A stretch of 64,000 bases of DNA, taken from positions 372,001 through 436,000 of the forward strand of contig NZ_JBBAYI010000001.1 in NCBI RefSeq assembly GCF_037153985.1. The letters are read 5' to 3'. Below the pieces are notes generated by a model. The model did not search any database and was not told the DNA's origin. It was given only the letters and a program-made list of their open reading frames with translations. Made by a program: the position numbers and the translations under genes. The stretch is from Emticicia sp037153985. Lineage in GTDB: Bacteria; Bacteroidota; Bacteroidia; Cytophagales; Spirosomataceae. Positions 52,539 to 62,481 of the stretch are shown here, piece after piece. Within the stretch, counting starts at the first letter, position 1. The number at the start of each line of letters is the position of its first letter.

Positions 52539-54730
52539 CGAACAAGATGTATAATGCCCTTATAGGTGTTATCAGTGAAGTATAAGGCGTATAAATACTC
52601 ACCTGAGGGCTCTTTATCACCAAACCATTTAAAATCTCTCTCAGAGCTTAAAAAGATTGATTTTCCGTAGCGGTTATATATTTCAAATTTTATAAACTGG
52701 CGGTTACAATTGTCCTCAGGAATTGTCAGGCTAAAGAAATCGTTTATCCCATCACCGTTAGGCGTAAAGGTATTGTAGGGTTCCAAGAGCTTTTCAGAAG
52801 ATACATTATTTTTTAAAACTAGCTTCAAAGCTAATGTATCTTGTTTCTGTTCACAGCTTTTATCGACAGATTTAAAGTTTACAATAAACTCTCTGGAGTC
52901 TTTACCTGCAAGCAAATAGCAAGTCGGGTTCCACGTAAAAATACTGTTTACTTTACCTATGCCTTCTTTATCATCAAACTTCATAAAAAAATTCTTAAAC
53001 TCAAAACCCACAGGTGTGGCTGTAAGATTGAGCATTTCTTTATCGATATCAAGCGCATCAATATTAATTTTTACTTCCGTAGGCTCATTTGGCAATAATG
53101 TAATTTCTAACACATTGCTACTCAGGCTTGTACTAATAACTGGGGCATTGTTTTGCTTGGCTTCGATGCGTACCGGTACTGTATAGGTCGATTGATTACT
53201 TACACCACAGCGAAAATCTTTGGCTACAAAATCGAGGAAAACCTGTTTTTGTTTAATAGCTTCACAATTAGGAATAAATTTCAAAATAGAACTTACACTA
53301 CCTACTCCCCGTTGACTAGGAAAAGTAAACCCCAGACTCCCTAAGGCAAAATTTCTACCTGTTCCCGAAAGCAACAGGGTATCGCGGTCAATATCATTAC
53401 CAAAAACCTCAAACTCAAGCGTATCACCATACATAACCGAGGGTGTCTCAACAAGAGAAGTTGTAATAAACGGATTGTTATTATCGATATCTTCAAATAA
53501 AATTTTCATTCTGAAACTTTTATTCTGAGGAACAGGGCAACCATTGTCAATAATTCCAATCAGAAATTCAGCAGCCTGATTATTTTTAATGATAATACAG
53601 TCATCCAGACAAAAAGAAGTTTTCAGGGTATCTTTATTCTGAATAAGCACATTGGTTACAGCAGGAATATTTATTTTTTTAGTATCAAAATTAACTCCTT
53701 TAGCTGTAATTGTTACTTTTTGATTAATATCAGGGTCGGTATATAAAAGGTCAAAGCATCGTTTATCTCCTTTCTTTAATTGGATAGTTTCTCCATCTTT
53801 AAAAAAAGCCTTTGTGTCTTGGCTTCGAATCATCACTTGTGGTGGGTAATTTATCTTACAGTCAACTACTTTTAACTGAAAATCACGTTTTACTCTTCCA
53901 ATCAACACTCCTTGCCTGTATTCGTTTACCATTACCGAGAAAACATACAGGCCTAGCTTACTAGGCTTGGCATAAAGCACGCCTGTTCGTGGGTCAATTC
54001 TGAGAGGAACTTCTCCGGGTATAACATTTTGTAATGATATACCCTCTTCCCAACTAGCCTCAGGATATTTGCTCGAACCAAAACTTTCAGGGCTTGGAAA
54101 ACGAGAAGTAGAATACCCAATCCAAGGTGTGATGAGTTCATAAGCAAGGCTATCGGCGTCATCATCAGAGGCACTAAAATCCATTTCGAAATTCTGGTTA
54201 ATACATAGGTAATCAGCTACAACTTCCTTAAAGTGTGGCGTTGAGTTTTTAATTTTAACCGAAGGGAACTCCGTATAAAATACCATTCCTACTTCGCTTG
54301 GATTTTTAATATTGGTTATGGTTGCGTTCCTACAACATCTTTCCCAAACAATAGCATAGCCGCCTGGGTCGCTAAAATTTGCATCAGCAAGATTTACATT
54401 TGCACTATATTTTATAAGCAGGGTTTGCAAATCGCCTTTGGCACAGGCGGGGTCAATATACTTGATATTCTCCCGATAAACACGCTGACAAATGGCTTCG
54501 CCTACTTTCACTAAATCCTTTTTTCTGATAAAAGACAATGTGATGCTAATATCCTCTGCAGCTGGTCTTCCATTAATTGCATCAAAATATAAATTAAGCG
54601 TTAATACATGAGTAGCTGTTCCGGTAGGCGTTTTAATTGGGGTAAGTTCTATTTCACCACCAACAATATGTGTTGCAAGCACTTCATAAGAGAAAAATAA
54701 AAAAGGAATGAAGTAAAGGTATTTTTTCAT
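52535..54730 (-). CDS. Secreted protein with gliding-type C-terminal (T9SS type B) domain
   Basis: A 731-residue secreted protein. Signal peptide to about residue 19 (FSYEVLA), then THIVGGEIELTP, several cadherin/Ig-like beta modules, and the C-terminal CHU_C-type block PYNTFTPNGDGINDFF (about residues 650-665) with IYNRYGKSIF and GEYLYALYF. That block routes proteins through the type IX secretion system to the surface, often adhesins. It overlaps the SH3 protein gene by 4 bases tail to tail. Confidence 0.85.
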   Translation of the reverse strand: MKKYLYFIPFLFFSYEVLATHIVGGEIELTPIKTPTGTATHVLTLNLYFDAINGRPAAEDISITLSFIRKKDLVKVGEAICQRVYRENIKYIDPACAKGDLQTLLIKYSANVNLADANFSDPGGYAIVWERCCRNATITNIKNPSEVGMVFYTEFPSVKIKNSTPHFKEVVADYLCINQNFEMDFSASDDDADSLAYELITPWIGYSTSRFPSPESFGSSKYPEASWEEGISLQNVIPGEVPLRIDPRTGVLYAKPSKLGLYVFSVMVNEYRQGVLIGRVKRDFQLKVVDCKINYPPQVMIRSQDTKAFFKDGETIQLKKGDKRCFDLLYTDPDINQKVTITAKGVNFDTKKINIPAVTNVLIQNKDTLKTSFCLDDCIIIKNNQAAEFLIGIIDNGCPVPQNKSFRMKILFEDIDNNNPFITTSLVETPSVMYGDTLEFEVFGNDIDRDTLLLSGTGRNFALGSLGFTFPSQRGVGSVSSILKFIPNCEAIKQKQVFLDFVAKDFRCGVSNQSTYTVPVRIEAKQNNAPVISTSLSSNVLEITLLPNEPTEVKINIDALDIDKEMLNLTATPVGFEFKNFFMKFDDKEGIGKVNSIFTWNPTCYLLAGKDSREFIVNFKSVDKSCEQKQDTLALKLVLKNNVSSEKLLEPYNTFTPNGDGINDFFSLTIPEDNCNRQFIKFEIYNRYGKSIFLSSERDFKWFGDKEPSGEYLYALYFTDNTYKGIIHLVR

Positions 54731-54867
54731 AAAAGGCAGAGTGTTTAGCTAGTTCAGGGTATGGCTATTGCTATGACGGAAAATGAGAAAAAAAGGTTGG
54801 GTTTTGAAGTTAAAGCTAAGTTAAATATTTTTGCAAAAAAAAACAGGCTTAAATTCAATAAAATACA

Positions 54868-56280
54868 ATGACCAAAAACAAAACATTCATAATAGAAAGC
54901 ATAGAGGTAGAAAATTTTGCAGCAGAAGGTAAATGTTTTGCAAGATACAACGGCCAGATAATTTTCATTGAAGGAAGCAATGTTTCGCCGGGTGATAAAG
55001 TAAAACTTTGGGTAAATAACAGAAAGAAAAATTATGCCGAAGCTAATGTACTCGAATTACTAGAGCCTTCGCCTAACAGAATAGCTCCGTTTTGCCAACA
55101 CTTTGGCGTTTGCGGAGGTTGTAAATGGCAGCACATTCCTTATTCAGAACAGCTACAATTAAAATGGCAGCAAGTGAGCGACCAACTACATAGAATCGGA
55201 AAACTAGACTTACCGGTTATTTCTCCGATACTCGGTTCTGAGCATACACAGTTTTATAGAAATAAACTAGAGTTTACTTTTTCGAATAGCCGATGGTTTA
55301 CCCGAGAAGAAGTAAACGATATAACAGACACCAACAAAAATGCGTTGGGTTTCCATGTGCCTAAACGATTTGAGAAAGTATTGCCTATTGAAAAATGTTA
55401 TTTACAGAAAGACCCTTCTAATCAGATTCGATTGGCTTTGAGAGACTTCGCGAATCAGAACGGGTATTCTTATTATGACCATATTGCACATCAGGGCTTT
55501 TTAAGAAATATCATGATTAGAACATCTTCTACGGGAGATTTGATGGTAATGGTACAGTTTGCACAAGACAAACCAGATGAAATTAAAGCTGTATTGACAC
55601 ACCTGAAAAATAATTTTCCGGAAATTAGTTCTTTAAACTATGTATTGAACCAAAAAAGAAATGATACCTTTTTTGATTTAGAAGTCAATACCTTTTACGG
55701 AAAACCTTACATAGAAGAAAAAATGGAGGATTTAGTATTCCGAATCAGGCCAAAATCTTTCTATCAAACCAATTCAGAACAAGCATACGAGTTGTATAAA
55801 ATTACAAGAGATTATGCCGATTTAACTGGCAATGAGTTTGTATATGATTTATATACAGGCACAGGTACCATAGCGAATTTCGTAGCCAAACAAGCCAGTA
55901 AGGTAATTGGTATTGAGTACGTAGAAGATGCTGTGGAAGACGCAAAAATTAACTCGCAGGTAAACAACATAACAAATACGGAGTTCTTTGCTGGTGATAT
56001 GAGGAAATTCCTGACTCAAGATTTTATTGCCATGAAAGGGAAACCAGATGTTATTATAACAGACCCACCGCGTGCGGGTATGGATGAACCTGTAACCAAA
56101 ACCATTCTGGAAGTAGCCCCTAAAAGAATTGTTTATGTGAGTTGTAATCCGGCCACTCAAGCCAGAGACTTGGCTATATTAAGCCAGAAATACCAGATTT
56201 TACAGGTTCAGCCAGTTGATATGTTTCCGCATACGCACCATGTTGAAAATGTAGCAAAGCTGGAATTGAGAGAAGCCTAA
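54868..56280 (+). CDS. rlmD: 23S rRNA (uracil-C5)-methyltransferase RlmD-like
   Basis: A 470-residue TrmA-family enzyme. N-terminal TRAM domain (about residues 5-62), 4Fe-4S cysteines in CQHFGVCGGCKW (about 75-86) with another Cys earlier or later in the chain, SAM motif VYDLYTGTGTIANF (about 328-341), and catalytic Cys in YVSCNPATQARDL (about 427). It methylates U1939-type sites in 23S rRNA. RlmCD-like specificity cannot be excluded. Confidence 0.88.
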   Translation: MTKNKTFIIESIEVENFAAEGKCFARYNGQIIFIEGSNVSPGDKVKLWVNNRKKNYAEANVLELLEPSPNRIAPFCQHFGVCGGCKWQHIPYSEQLQLKWQQVSDQLHRIGKLDLPVISPILGSEHTQFYRNKLEFTFSNSRWFTREEVNDITDTNKNALGFHVPKRFEKVLPIEKCYLQKDPSNQIRLALRDFANQNGYSYYDHIAHQGFLRNIMIRTSSTGDLMVMVQFAQDKPDEIKAVLTHLKNNFPEISSLNYVLNQKRNDTFFDLEVNTFYGKPYIEEKMEDLVFRIRPKSFYQTNSEQAYELYKITRDYADLTGNEFVYDLYTGTGTIANFVAKQASKVIGIEYVEDAVEDAKINSQVNNITNTEFFAGDMRKFLTQDFIAMKGKPDVIITDPPRAGMDEPVTKTILEVAPKRIVYVSCNPATQARDLAILSQKYQILQVQPVDMFPHTHHVENVAKLELREA

Positions 56281-56281
56281 T

Positions 56282-56329
56282 ATAAATATTGGTGTAAATC
56301 GTTTATAAACGATTTACACCAATATTTAT
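56282..56329. terminator. 48-bp perfect palindrome between convergent genes
   Basis: 24-base arms (56282-56305 and 56306-56329) with no spacer, directly after rlmD and 52 bases from the dnaB stop. It acts as a plausible two-way terminator, though without long T runs. Confidence 0.75.
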
Positions 56330-56381
56330 CTAAAGACTTAAGCTAGACTCGAAAAGGCAGAAACAATAAAATAAATACAAA

Positions 56382-58001
56382 TCAGAAAGGAAATTCTTTC
56401 TCATCGTCGAGATTACGAGGCTGATTAGCTTTACTACCAAAGGTTATAGCACCACCTGCACCAGCATTAGGGCTTCCCCCACCCTGTTCAAAACTATCTA
56501 AGGCATTGGTTGTCGGAAATGGCTTAGGAGCATTAAAATCACTGAATCCTTCTTGAATTGGTGTATAGAACCCATCTAGGTCAGTGAATTTTGTATATTT
56601 ACCTATAAATCTTAATCGAACTGTATCAACAGTACCACTACGGTTTTTTGCAATAATTACCTCACCAACACCAGTGGTTGGGTTTCCGTTTTCATCCTGT
56701 GTAATCTTATAGTATTCAGGACGATACAAAAACATTACCATGTCGGCATCTTGCTCAATAGACCCAGACTCGCGCAAGTCAGACAACTGCGGGCGTTTGT
56801 CACCTCCACGGGTTTCTACGGCACGACTTAACTGAGAAAGAGCTATCACGGGTACATTTATTTCTTTGGCAAGATTTTTCAACGAACGTGAAATAGTAGC
56901 AATTTCCTGCTCACGGTTACCACTTTTACCGCCGCCTACTTCGGCTGTCATAAGTTGGAGGTAATCAATAATAACCAGCCCAATATCAAACTGAGCCTTT
57001 AAACGGCGGCATTTAGCTCTTAATTCAAGCACAGATAAAGCCGGAGTATCATCTATATAAATAGGTGCTTTTGATAAACGGTCAATTCTGTGGTGCAGTT
57101 GCTGCCATTCATGATTTTCGAGGGTTCCTTTTCTAAGTTTTTCACTATCAATTTCAGCTTCTGCTGAAATCATCCGTAGCATTAGCTGCGTTGATGACAT
57201 CTCTAATGAAAAAATAGCAACAGGGGTATTCCACTCAACGGCAGCGTTACGCATGGCAGACACCACAAAAGCGGTTTTCCCCATGGCAGGCCGCGCAGCA
57301 ATAATAACTAATTCAGTATTTTGCCAGCCGCTGGTAATTCGGTCAAGCTCCGTAAAACCACTGGCAACACCTGTTAAGCCATCTTTATTATTTTTCTTTT
57401 TCTCAAGTTCTTCGATGGTAGCACGCATAATTGCGCTTGCATCGGCATAGCTTTTCCTGATATTTCGTTCCGAAATCTCAAAAAAAGTTTGCTCAGTTCT
57501 ATCTAAAAGATTAAATACATCGGTAGTTTCTTCAAAAGCATCGCGTAGAATATCACCCGCTACCCGAATCATATCCCGTTTAATAGCAGCCTGCGAAATG
57601 ATACGGGCATGCCATTCGATATTCGATGCTGAATTGACTTTACTAGTAAGGCGTGCCAGATACTGAGCCCCACCTATAAATTCTAATTCACCCATCGACC
57701 TTAACTGTGCTGTAACAGTTAGCAAGTCGATCGGTTCAGATTTGCCAAAAAGCTGAAGAATTGCATTATAAATACGCTGATGCGCCTCTTTGTAAAAACT
57801 AGCAGGTTGCAGAATATCTACAACTGTTGTGAGCGCATCTTTTTCAATCATTAAAGCACCCAACACGGCCTCCTCCAGCTCAATAGCCTGAGGCGGTAAT
57901 TTACCTGATTCACTACGCACAGTTTCAAGAAAAAGATTTTTACCAAATCCTCTTTGGTTTGCGTTTCGGTTTAATTGATTATTTGGGTACATTTGTTCCA
58001 T
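56382..58001 (-). CDS. dnaB: Replicative DNA helicase DnaB
   Basis: A 539-residue hexameric helicase. The N-terminal domain starts PPQAIELEEAVLGALM (about residue 36), the RecA-like core has Walker A ARPAMGKTAFV (about 237-247), Walker B VIIDYLQLM and the QLSRAVETRGGDKRPQLSDLRESGSIEQDAD block in parts. The tail is Gly/Pro rich and ends EFPF. No intein is seen. Confidence 0.95.
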   Translation of the reverse strand: MEQMYPNNQLNRNANQRGFGKNLFLETVRSESGKLPPQAIELEEAVLGALMIEKDALTTVVDILQPASFYKEAHQRIYNAILQLFGKSEPIDLLTVTAQLRSMGELEFIGGAQYLARLTSKVNSASNIEWHARIISQAAIKRDMIRVAGDILRDAFEETTDVFNLLDRTEQTFFEISERNIRKSYADASAIMRATIEELEKKKNNKDGLTGVASGFTELDRITSGWQNTELVIIAARPAMGKTAFVVSAMRNAAVEWNTPVAIFSLEMSSTQLMLRMISAEAEIDSEKLRKGTLENHEWQQLHHRIDRLSKAPIYIDDTPALSVLELRAKCRRLKAQFDIGLVIIDYLQLMTAEVGGGKSGNREQEIATISRSLKNLAKEINVPVIALSQLSRAVETRGGDKRPQLSDLRESGSIEQDADMVMFLYRPEYYKITQDENGNPTTGVGEVIIAKNRSGTVDTVRLRFIGKYTKFTDLDGFYTPIQEGFSDFNAPKPFPTTNALDSFEQGGGSPNAGAGGAITFGSKANQPRNLDDEKEFPF

Positions 58002-58346
58002 AATATTAATGCAATGTTAAGAAAAAATACTTTTACATAAAACAAAGCCTTAATTTTAGCATGAATCTGTTAAAGCCTAAACGGTTGATTATCAATGAAA
58101 ACCTTTGTTATCGTTAATTTTTTGTGGAAAAAACATTAGATATTGTGAATAATTTTTGATTTTTGGATAAGAATTAAAAGTATAAGTTTGGTTTGCATTA
58201 AAAAGTTTTCAAGTACCACTTGTTATAGTTTTAGAGAAGTAAATAAAGCACATTCAGGATATAGACTAAAAAACTAAATCTTAGTCTGAATTGTTATGTA
58301 ATATACATATTTATTCAATACACATTAACCAAATTCATTAAGTATT
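58002..58346. other. Divergent promoter region dnaB / phoH
   Basis: About 345 AT-rich bases. TAAGTTTG at 58183-58190 (+) matches the -7 element, with TTTG 17 bases before, a little short. No other feature seen. Confidence 0.4.
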
Positions 58347-59294
58347 TTGACAGAAAAAGTTTTCACATTAGACGAAATCTCATTGATTGATTTTCTCGGA
58401 GTAGAAAATAGTAATATCAAAGCAGTAGCAGCGGCCTTTCCAGAGAGCAAGATTATTTCGAGGGGAAACCAGATATTAATTAAAGGGAATAATACAGAAA
58501 TAAACAAAATTTCAGATATTCTTGAGTCATTGCTTGAACACTACCAGAAATACGGTCGTTTGAGCAACGAACAAGTTAAAAACTATATCCAGCAAGACAT
58601 CGAATCGGCTAATCATGAAGCCGTTGACGACGACGTAATTCTCTATGGCACCAAAGGTGTAGTAGTAAGAGCAAAAACAGCTAATCAGAAAAAAATGATT
58701 GAAGCTGCCAGAAATCATGACATCGTTTTTGCCACAGGGCCAGCAGGTACAGGAAAAACTTACACAGCGGTAGCTTTGGCGGTTAAAGCCCTTAAAGATA
58801 AAGAGGTAAAAAAAATAATTATTACTCGCCCAGCCGTTGAAGCAGGCGAGAATCTGGGTTTTTTACCGGGAGATTTAAAAGAAAAAATTGACCCTTATTT
58901 AAGGCCCATCTATGACGCACTTGATGATATGATTCAAGCAGAAAAACTAAAGTTTTATATCGAGAATCGTACCATTGAAATTGCGCCATTAGCCTACATG
59001 AGAGGTAGAACCCTCAACAACGCATTTATTTTGCTCGATGAGGCACAAAATACCACACCCATGCAAATAAAAATGTTTCTGACACGTATGGGGCCTCTTT
59101 CAAAAACAATCATTACTGGCGATAAAACACAGATAGACTTACCCAAAAACCAGAAATCAGGTTTGGCTGATGCCCTTGAAATTCTTAAAAATATTAGCGG
59201 TATTGGCTTTGTGGAACTAGACGGGCGTGATGTAGTTCGTCATAGACTGGTAAGAGATATTCTTAATGCCTACGAAAAAGCAGAGAGTAAATAG
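58347..59294 (+). CDS. PhoH-family ATPase
   Basis: A 315-residue cytoplasmic ATPase (PhoL/YbeZ type) often involved in ribosome or RNA quality control. It has Walker A ATGPAGTGKTYTAVALA (about residues 130-146), Walker B ILLDEAQNTT, and an N-terminal KH-like part. The start is TTG; FTLDEISLIDFLGVEN matches the family N-terminus, and no ATG fits. Confidence 0.9.
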   Translation: MTEKVFTLDEISLIDFLGVENSNIKAVAAAFPESKIISRGNQILIKGNNTEINKISDILESLLEHYQKYGRLSNEQVKNYIQQDIESANHEAVDDDVILYGTKGVVVRAKTANQKKMIEAARNHDIVFATGPAGTGKTYTAVALAVKALKDKEVKKIIITRPAVEAGENLGFLPGDLKEKIDPYLRPIYDALDDMIQAEKLKFYIENRTIEIAPLAYMRGRTLNNAFILLDEAQNTTPMQIKMFLTRMGPLSKTIITGDKTQIDLPKNQKSGLADALEILKNISGIGFVELDGRDVVRHRLVRDILNAYEKAESK

Positions 59295-59351
59295 TATACT
59301 TAAATTAAAAAACGTTGCAACCATACGTCAGTCGTAATTCGTCTTGTTGGT

Positions 59352-60641
59352 ATGAAAAAAAGTTTATATTTTACTCCGCTTCTGGTCTTGATTTGCCTTC
59401 AGGTATTGGCACAAAAAAAACATTTTTGTGCCAATGCTGCCAGAGATTCCATCAAATTACTGGAGTCGCCTGCTCGTGCAGTCAGAAAAATGAAATTTGA
59501 AGAAATGATGCAGAATTATCTTGCAGCAGAAAATAATCGCGGACGAGCAGCGGCCCTTGATGAAGTTATCAGGATTCCTGTGGTTGTCCACATTATTCAT
59601 AACCAGCAAGATAATGCTATTAAGGGTAATAATATTCCTGATGAACAGATATTCTCTCAGATAAAAGTAATGAATGAAGATTACCGACGAAAAGATGGAA
59701 CAATGGGGTATAATAACAGCCCAATTGGTGCTGATACCCAAATTGAGTTTTTTCTGGCTACCATTGACCCTAAAGGAGACCCAACAAACGGAATTACGCG
59801 CAATTATAGTGCAACAACTGACTACAATTTAGTAAACGATGCCGATAGGCAAAGGCTTTCAAACTTATCATACTGGGATAGCAACAAATACCTCAATATC
59901 TGGGTTGCAACTTTCAGAACGCCTTATATCGGCTATGCTGAATTTCCTTATGCTGAAACTATTGATGGATTAAGTGACGATACGGGTGAAAGCCTTGATG
60001 GTGCTTTTATTGATTATCGTGTTTTTGGAAAGAAAAGTGGCACAAACAAGGATGGGCTATATAGTTTTGGGCGTACAACTACACATGAAGTGGGTCATTG
60101 GCTTGGCTTGATTCATACTTGGGGTGACGAACGTTGCGGAACCGACTACGTGGAAGACACTCCCCCTGCTGCTGGTTCAAATAGCACTGCATTTTGTAAA
60201 GATATTTTTTCAACCTGTTTTGGAACACGCACAAGAAACCTGATTGAAGATTACATGGATTATTCGCCTGACTCATGTATGAATATTTTTACCGAAGGCC
60301 AAAAACAACGCATGAGGGCTGTTCTTGAATTAAGCCAGCGCAGAAAAAGGGTAGTTAACTATGCTAAATTTCAGCTTCCCCCATCTCAAACACTTAATGT
60401 AAGTGTTTTACCTAATCCAACAACCAAAGACAACATTCAGGTGAGAGTTTTATTACCCGACTTTCAGGATTTTACAATTACACTAACTGATATGCTTGGC
60501 AGGAGCATCTACAAAGAATCATTTGCTGATTATCCAAGCACAATTGTAACCCTAAAAACTTATGACCTCCCCCCTGGCAACTATCTCATGAACGTTGTTT
60601 CAAAACAAGAGCGAGTTGTTAAGCGGATAGCCGTCTTATAG
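59352..60641 (+). CDS. Secreted M43 (pappalysin/cytophagalysin-like) metalloprotease
   Basis: A 429-residue secreted zinc protease. Signal peptide to about residue 20 (LQVLAQ), catalytic domain with the metzincin motif HEVGHWLGLIH (HExxHxxGxxH, about residues 242-252), and cysteines near CGTDYVEDTPP. The C-terminal 80 residues (VSVLPNPTTKDNIQV...LPPGNYLMNV) are a type A T9SS sorting domain, so it is probably released or bound at the cell surface. Confidence 0.9.
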   Translation: MKKSLYFTPLLVLICLQVLAQKKHFCANAARDSIKLLESPARAVRKMKFEEMMQNYLAAENNRGRAAALDEVIRIPVVVHIIHNQQDNAIKGNNIPDEQIFSQIKVMNEDYRRKDGTMGYNNSPIGADTQIEFFLATIDPKGDPTNGITRNYSATTDYNLVNDADRQRLSNLSYWDSNKYLNIWVATFRTPYIGYAEFPYAETIDGLSDDTGESLDGAFIDYRVFGKKSGTNKDGLYSFGRTTTHEVGHWLGLIHTWGDERCGTDYVEDTPPAAGSNSTAFCKDIFSTCFGTRTRNLIEDYMDYSPDSCMNIFTEGQKQRMRAVLELSQRRKRVVNYAKFQLPPSQTLNVSVLPNPTTKDNIQVRVLLPDFQDFTITLTDMLGRSIYKESFADYPSTIVTLKTYDLPPGNYLMNVVSKQERVVKRIAVL

Positions 60642-60759
60642 CAACATATCAATCAAAAAAACATCTTACCATAAATAGGTTCTCGTATTTTAGAATTAGC
60701 TTTGCCTGTTCGTTCTTAACATTACTAACACCCTAAAAAGGCATTCAAAAAAAGCTAAA

Positions 60760-61233
60760 ATGGAAAAACTTGTTAATAGCAAGCCAAATTTTGATGAAAT
60801 ATTTATGGACTTGGCCAAGAATCTGGCTCAACGTTCACATTGTGTAAAAGCACAGGTTGGAGCAGTTCTGGCAAAAGATACAAGAATCATTTCTATTGGT
60901 TATAATGGCCCGCCATCTGGCACACAGAACTGTGATGAAGATTTTCCGAATGAGGGCTGCCCGCGAGATTCAAAAGGAAGCTGTTCTCTGGCATTACATG
61001 CCGAGCAAAATGCAATTTTGTATGCCTCAAAAAACGGAGCTAATCTTGAAGGTTCAACGCTGTATGTAACTCTTTCGCCTTGCATTGCTTGTGCCAGGGT
61101 TATTTTTACAATGAAAATTAAAAAGGTAGTCTATTTAGAATCTTACGCTAAATACAAAGGCATACCTACCGACGAAGGCGTCGAGTTCTTAAAGAAATTC
61201 GGAATTGAAGTAGTTGAATTTGGGTGTAATTAA
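60760..61233 (+). CDS. Deoxycytidylate (dCMP) deaminase
   Basis: A 157-residue zinc deaminase making dUMP for thymidylate synthesis. It has HAEQNAI (about residues 84-90, zinc His and catalytic Glu) and PCIACAR (about 109-115, zinc Cys), plus the SIGYNGPPSG family loop. Comparable to ComEB. It overlaps the FKBP gene tail to tail by 4 bases. Confidence 0.92.
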   Translation: MEKLVNSKPNFDEIFMDLAKNLAQRSHCVKAQVGAVLAKDTRIISIGYNGPPSGTQNCDEDFPNEGCPRDSKGSCSLALHAEQNAILYASKNGANLEGSTLYVTLSPCIACARVIFTMKIKKVVYLESYAKYKGIPTDEGVEFLKKFGIEVVEFGCN

Positions 61234-61742
61234 TGAATTACACCCCCATGACCATGCACATGACCGTGCGCTATTTCATCAGGATTTGCATTTCTGATAG
61301 CAAGAACTTTGCCGTTAAAATGCAAAGTTTCACCAGCTAGCGGGTGATTAAAATCAAGTGTTACATACTCTAGCGTAACTTCTACCACCCTTCCATTCAT
61401 ACGGTGTCCTTCTTCATTAGAAAACGGAATGTAATTTCCGATTTCGAGCATTCCTTCCGGCACTTTTCCTTCTTCAATTTTAAAGTTTTCTATCGGAAAA
61501 TCCACAATTGCTTCAATGTCAACATCACCATAACCTTCATCTGAACTTATCGAAAAGTCAAAAGTATCACCAATACTTAATCCTAGCAGATTTCTTTCAA
61601 AGGCTTCTGGTAATCCACTCATCCCATGAATAAACACAATTGGGTCGTTTTCGTCAGACACCTCTATTATTTCACGCTCATCACCTTCACCAACCGATAA
61701 TTCGTAGACTGCTGTAACTACTTTTCTTGCTTCAACTTTCAT
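61230..61742 (-). CDS. FKBP-type peptidyl-prolyl isomerase, SlyD-like
   Basis: A 170-residue protein. N-terminal FKBP half (VHEL-like AVYELSVGEGDEREI, IVFIHGMSGLPEAFERNLLGLSIGD in parts), an inserted flap domain (about residues 75-125), and NHPLAGETLHF typical of SlyD. The tail HGHVHGHGGVIH is His rich and may bind nickel or zinc. It aids folding in the cytoplasm. Confidence 0.9.
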   Translation of the reverse strand: MKVEARKVVTAVYELSVGEGDEREIIEVSDENDPIVFIHGMSGLPEAFERNLLGLSIGDTFDFSISSDEGYGDVDIEAIVDFPIENFKIEEGKVPEGMLEIGNYIPFSNEEGHRMNGRVVEVTLEYVTLDFNHPLAGETLHFNGKVLAIRNANPDEIAHGHVHGHGGVIH

Positions 61743-61840
61743 AGTATTTAAACTTTAGGGATAAATGTATGTAATTTTGAATATTTGATTATTCTTATTT
61801 TATAACTTTGTCGCAAACGTACAAATTCTATCTTTTATAA

Positions 61841-62476
61841 ATGAATTTTTTAGCACATTTATTTCTATCAGGCGATAATGAAGAAATTTTAGTTGGAAAT
61901 CTGTTAGAAGATTTTGTGGTAGGTAGAATTGAACATCCACGCAACCAACATTTTTCAGAAAACATCAAGAATGGTATTCTATTACACAGGCTCATTGATA
62001 GTTTTACTGACACACATTCAACAGTAAGTACCTGCAAAACTGTACTCTATCAGAATTACCATAAATACGCAGCAGTTGTCATAGACATTTATTTTGACCA
62101 TTATTTATCAAAACACTGGTATAGTTATTCAACTGAACCTTTCGACAGTTTCAGGAAGCGGGTCCATGAGGCATTTATCAAGCATTGGACCATTTTACCT
62201 GAAAAGATGAAACCCATGATTGAGTCAATGATTAAACACGATTGGCTAAAAAATTATGGTGAACTATGGGGCATTGAAAGGTCGTTAGCAGGCATTGCCA
62301 AGAGAACGGCGTTTAAATCAAACATGGAAAATGCTGTTGAGGATATGAAGGCACATTATGATTTTTTTGACGAAAATTTTAAAATCTTTTTCCCAGAAAT
62401 TATTCGTGTTTGTACTGATTTCCTGACTGATAAAAACTACACCCATCAACATATTATTGTATCAAATAAAAGCTAG
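61841..62476 (+). CDS. Acyl carrier protein phosphodiesterase, AcpH-like
   Basis: A 211-residue HD-like hydrolase that removes phosphopantetheine from ACP. It has MNFLAHLFLSGDNEEILVGNLLEDFVVG in parts (residues 1-28), HRLIDSFTDTH (about 50-60) and YFDHYLSKHW, carrying the metal-binding His and Asp residues. It lies 5 bases before holA, so they are co-transcribed. Confidence 0.88.
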   Translation: MNFLAHLFLSGDNEEILVGNLLEDFVVGRIEHPRNQHFSENIKNGILLHRLIDSFTDTHSTVSTCKTVLYQNYHKYAAVVIDIYFDHYLSKHWYSYSTEPFDSFRKRVHEAFIKHWTILPEKMKPMIESMIKHDWLKNYGELWGIERSLAGIAKRTAFKSNMENAVEDMKAHYDFFDENFKIFFPEIIRVCTDFLTDKNYTHQHIIVSNKS

Positions 62477-62481
62477 AGGAG

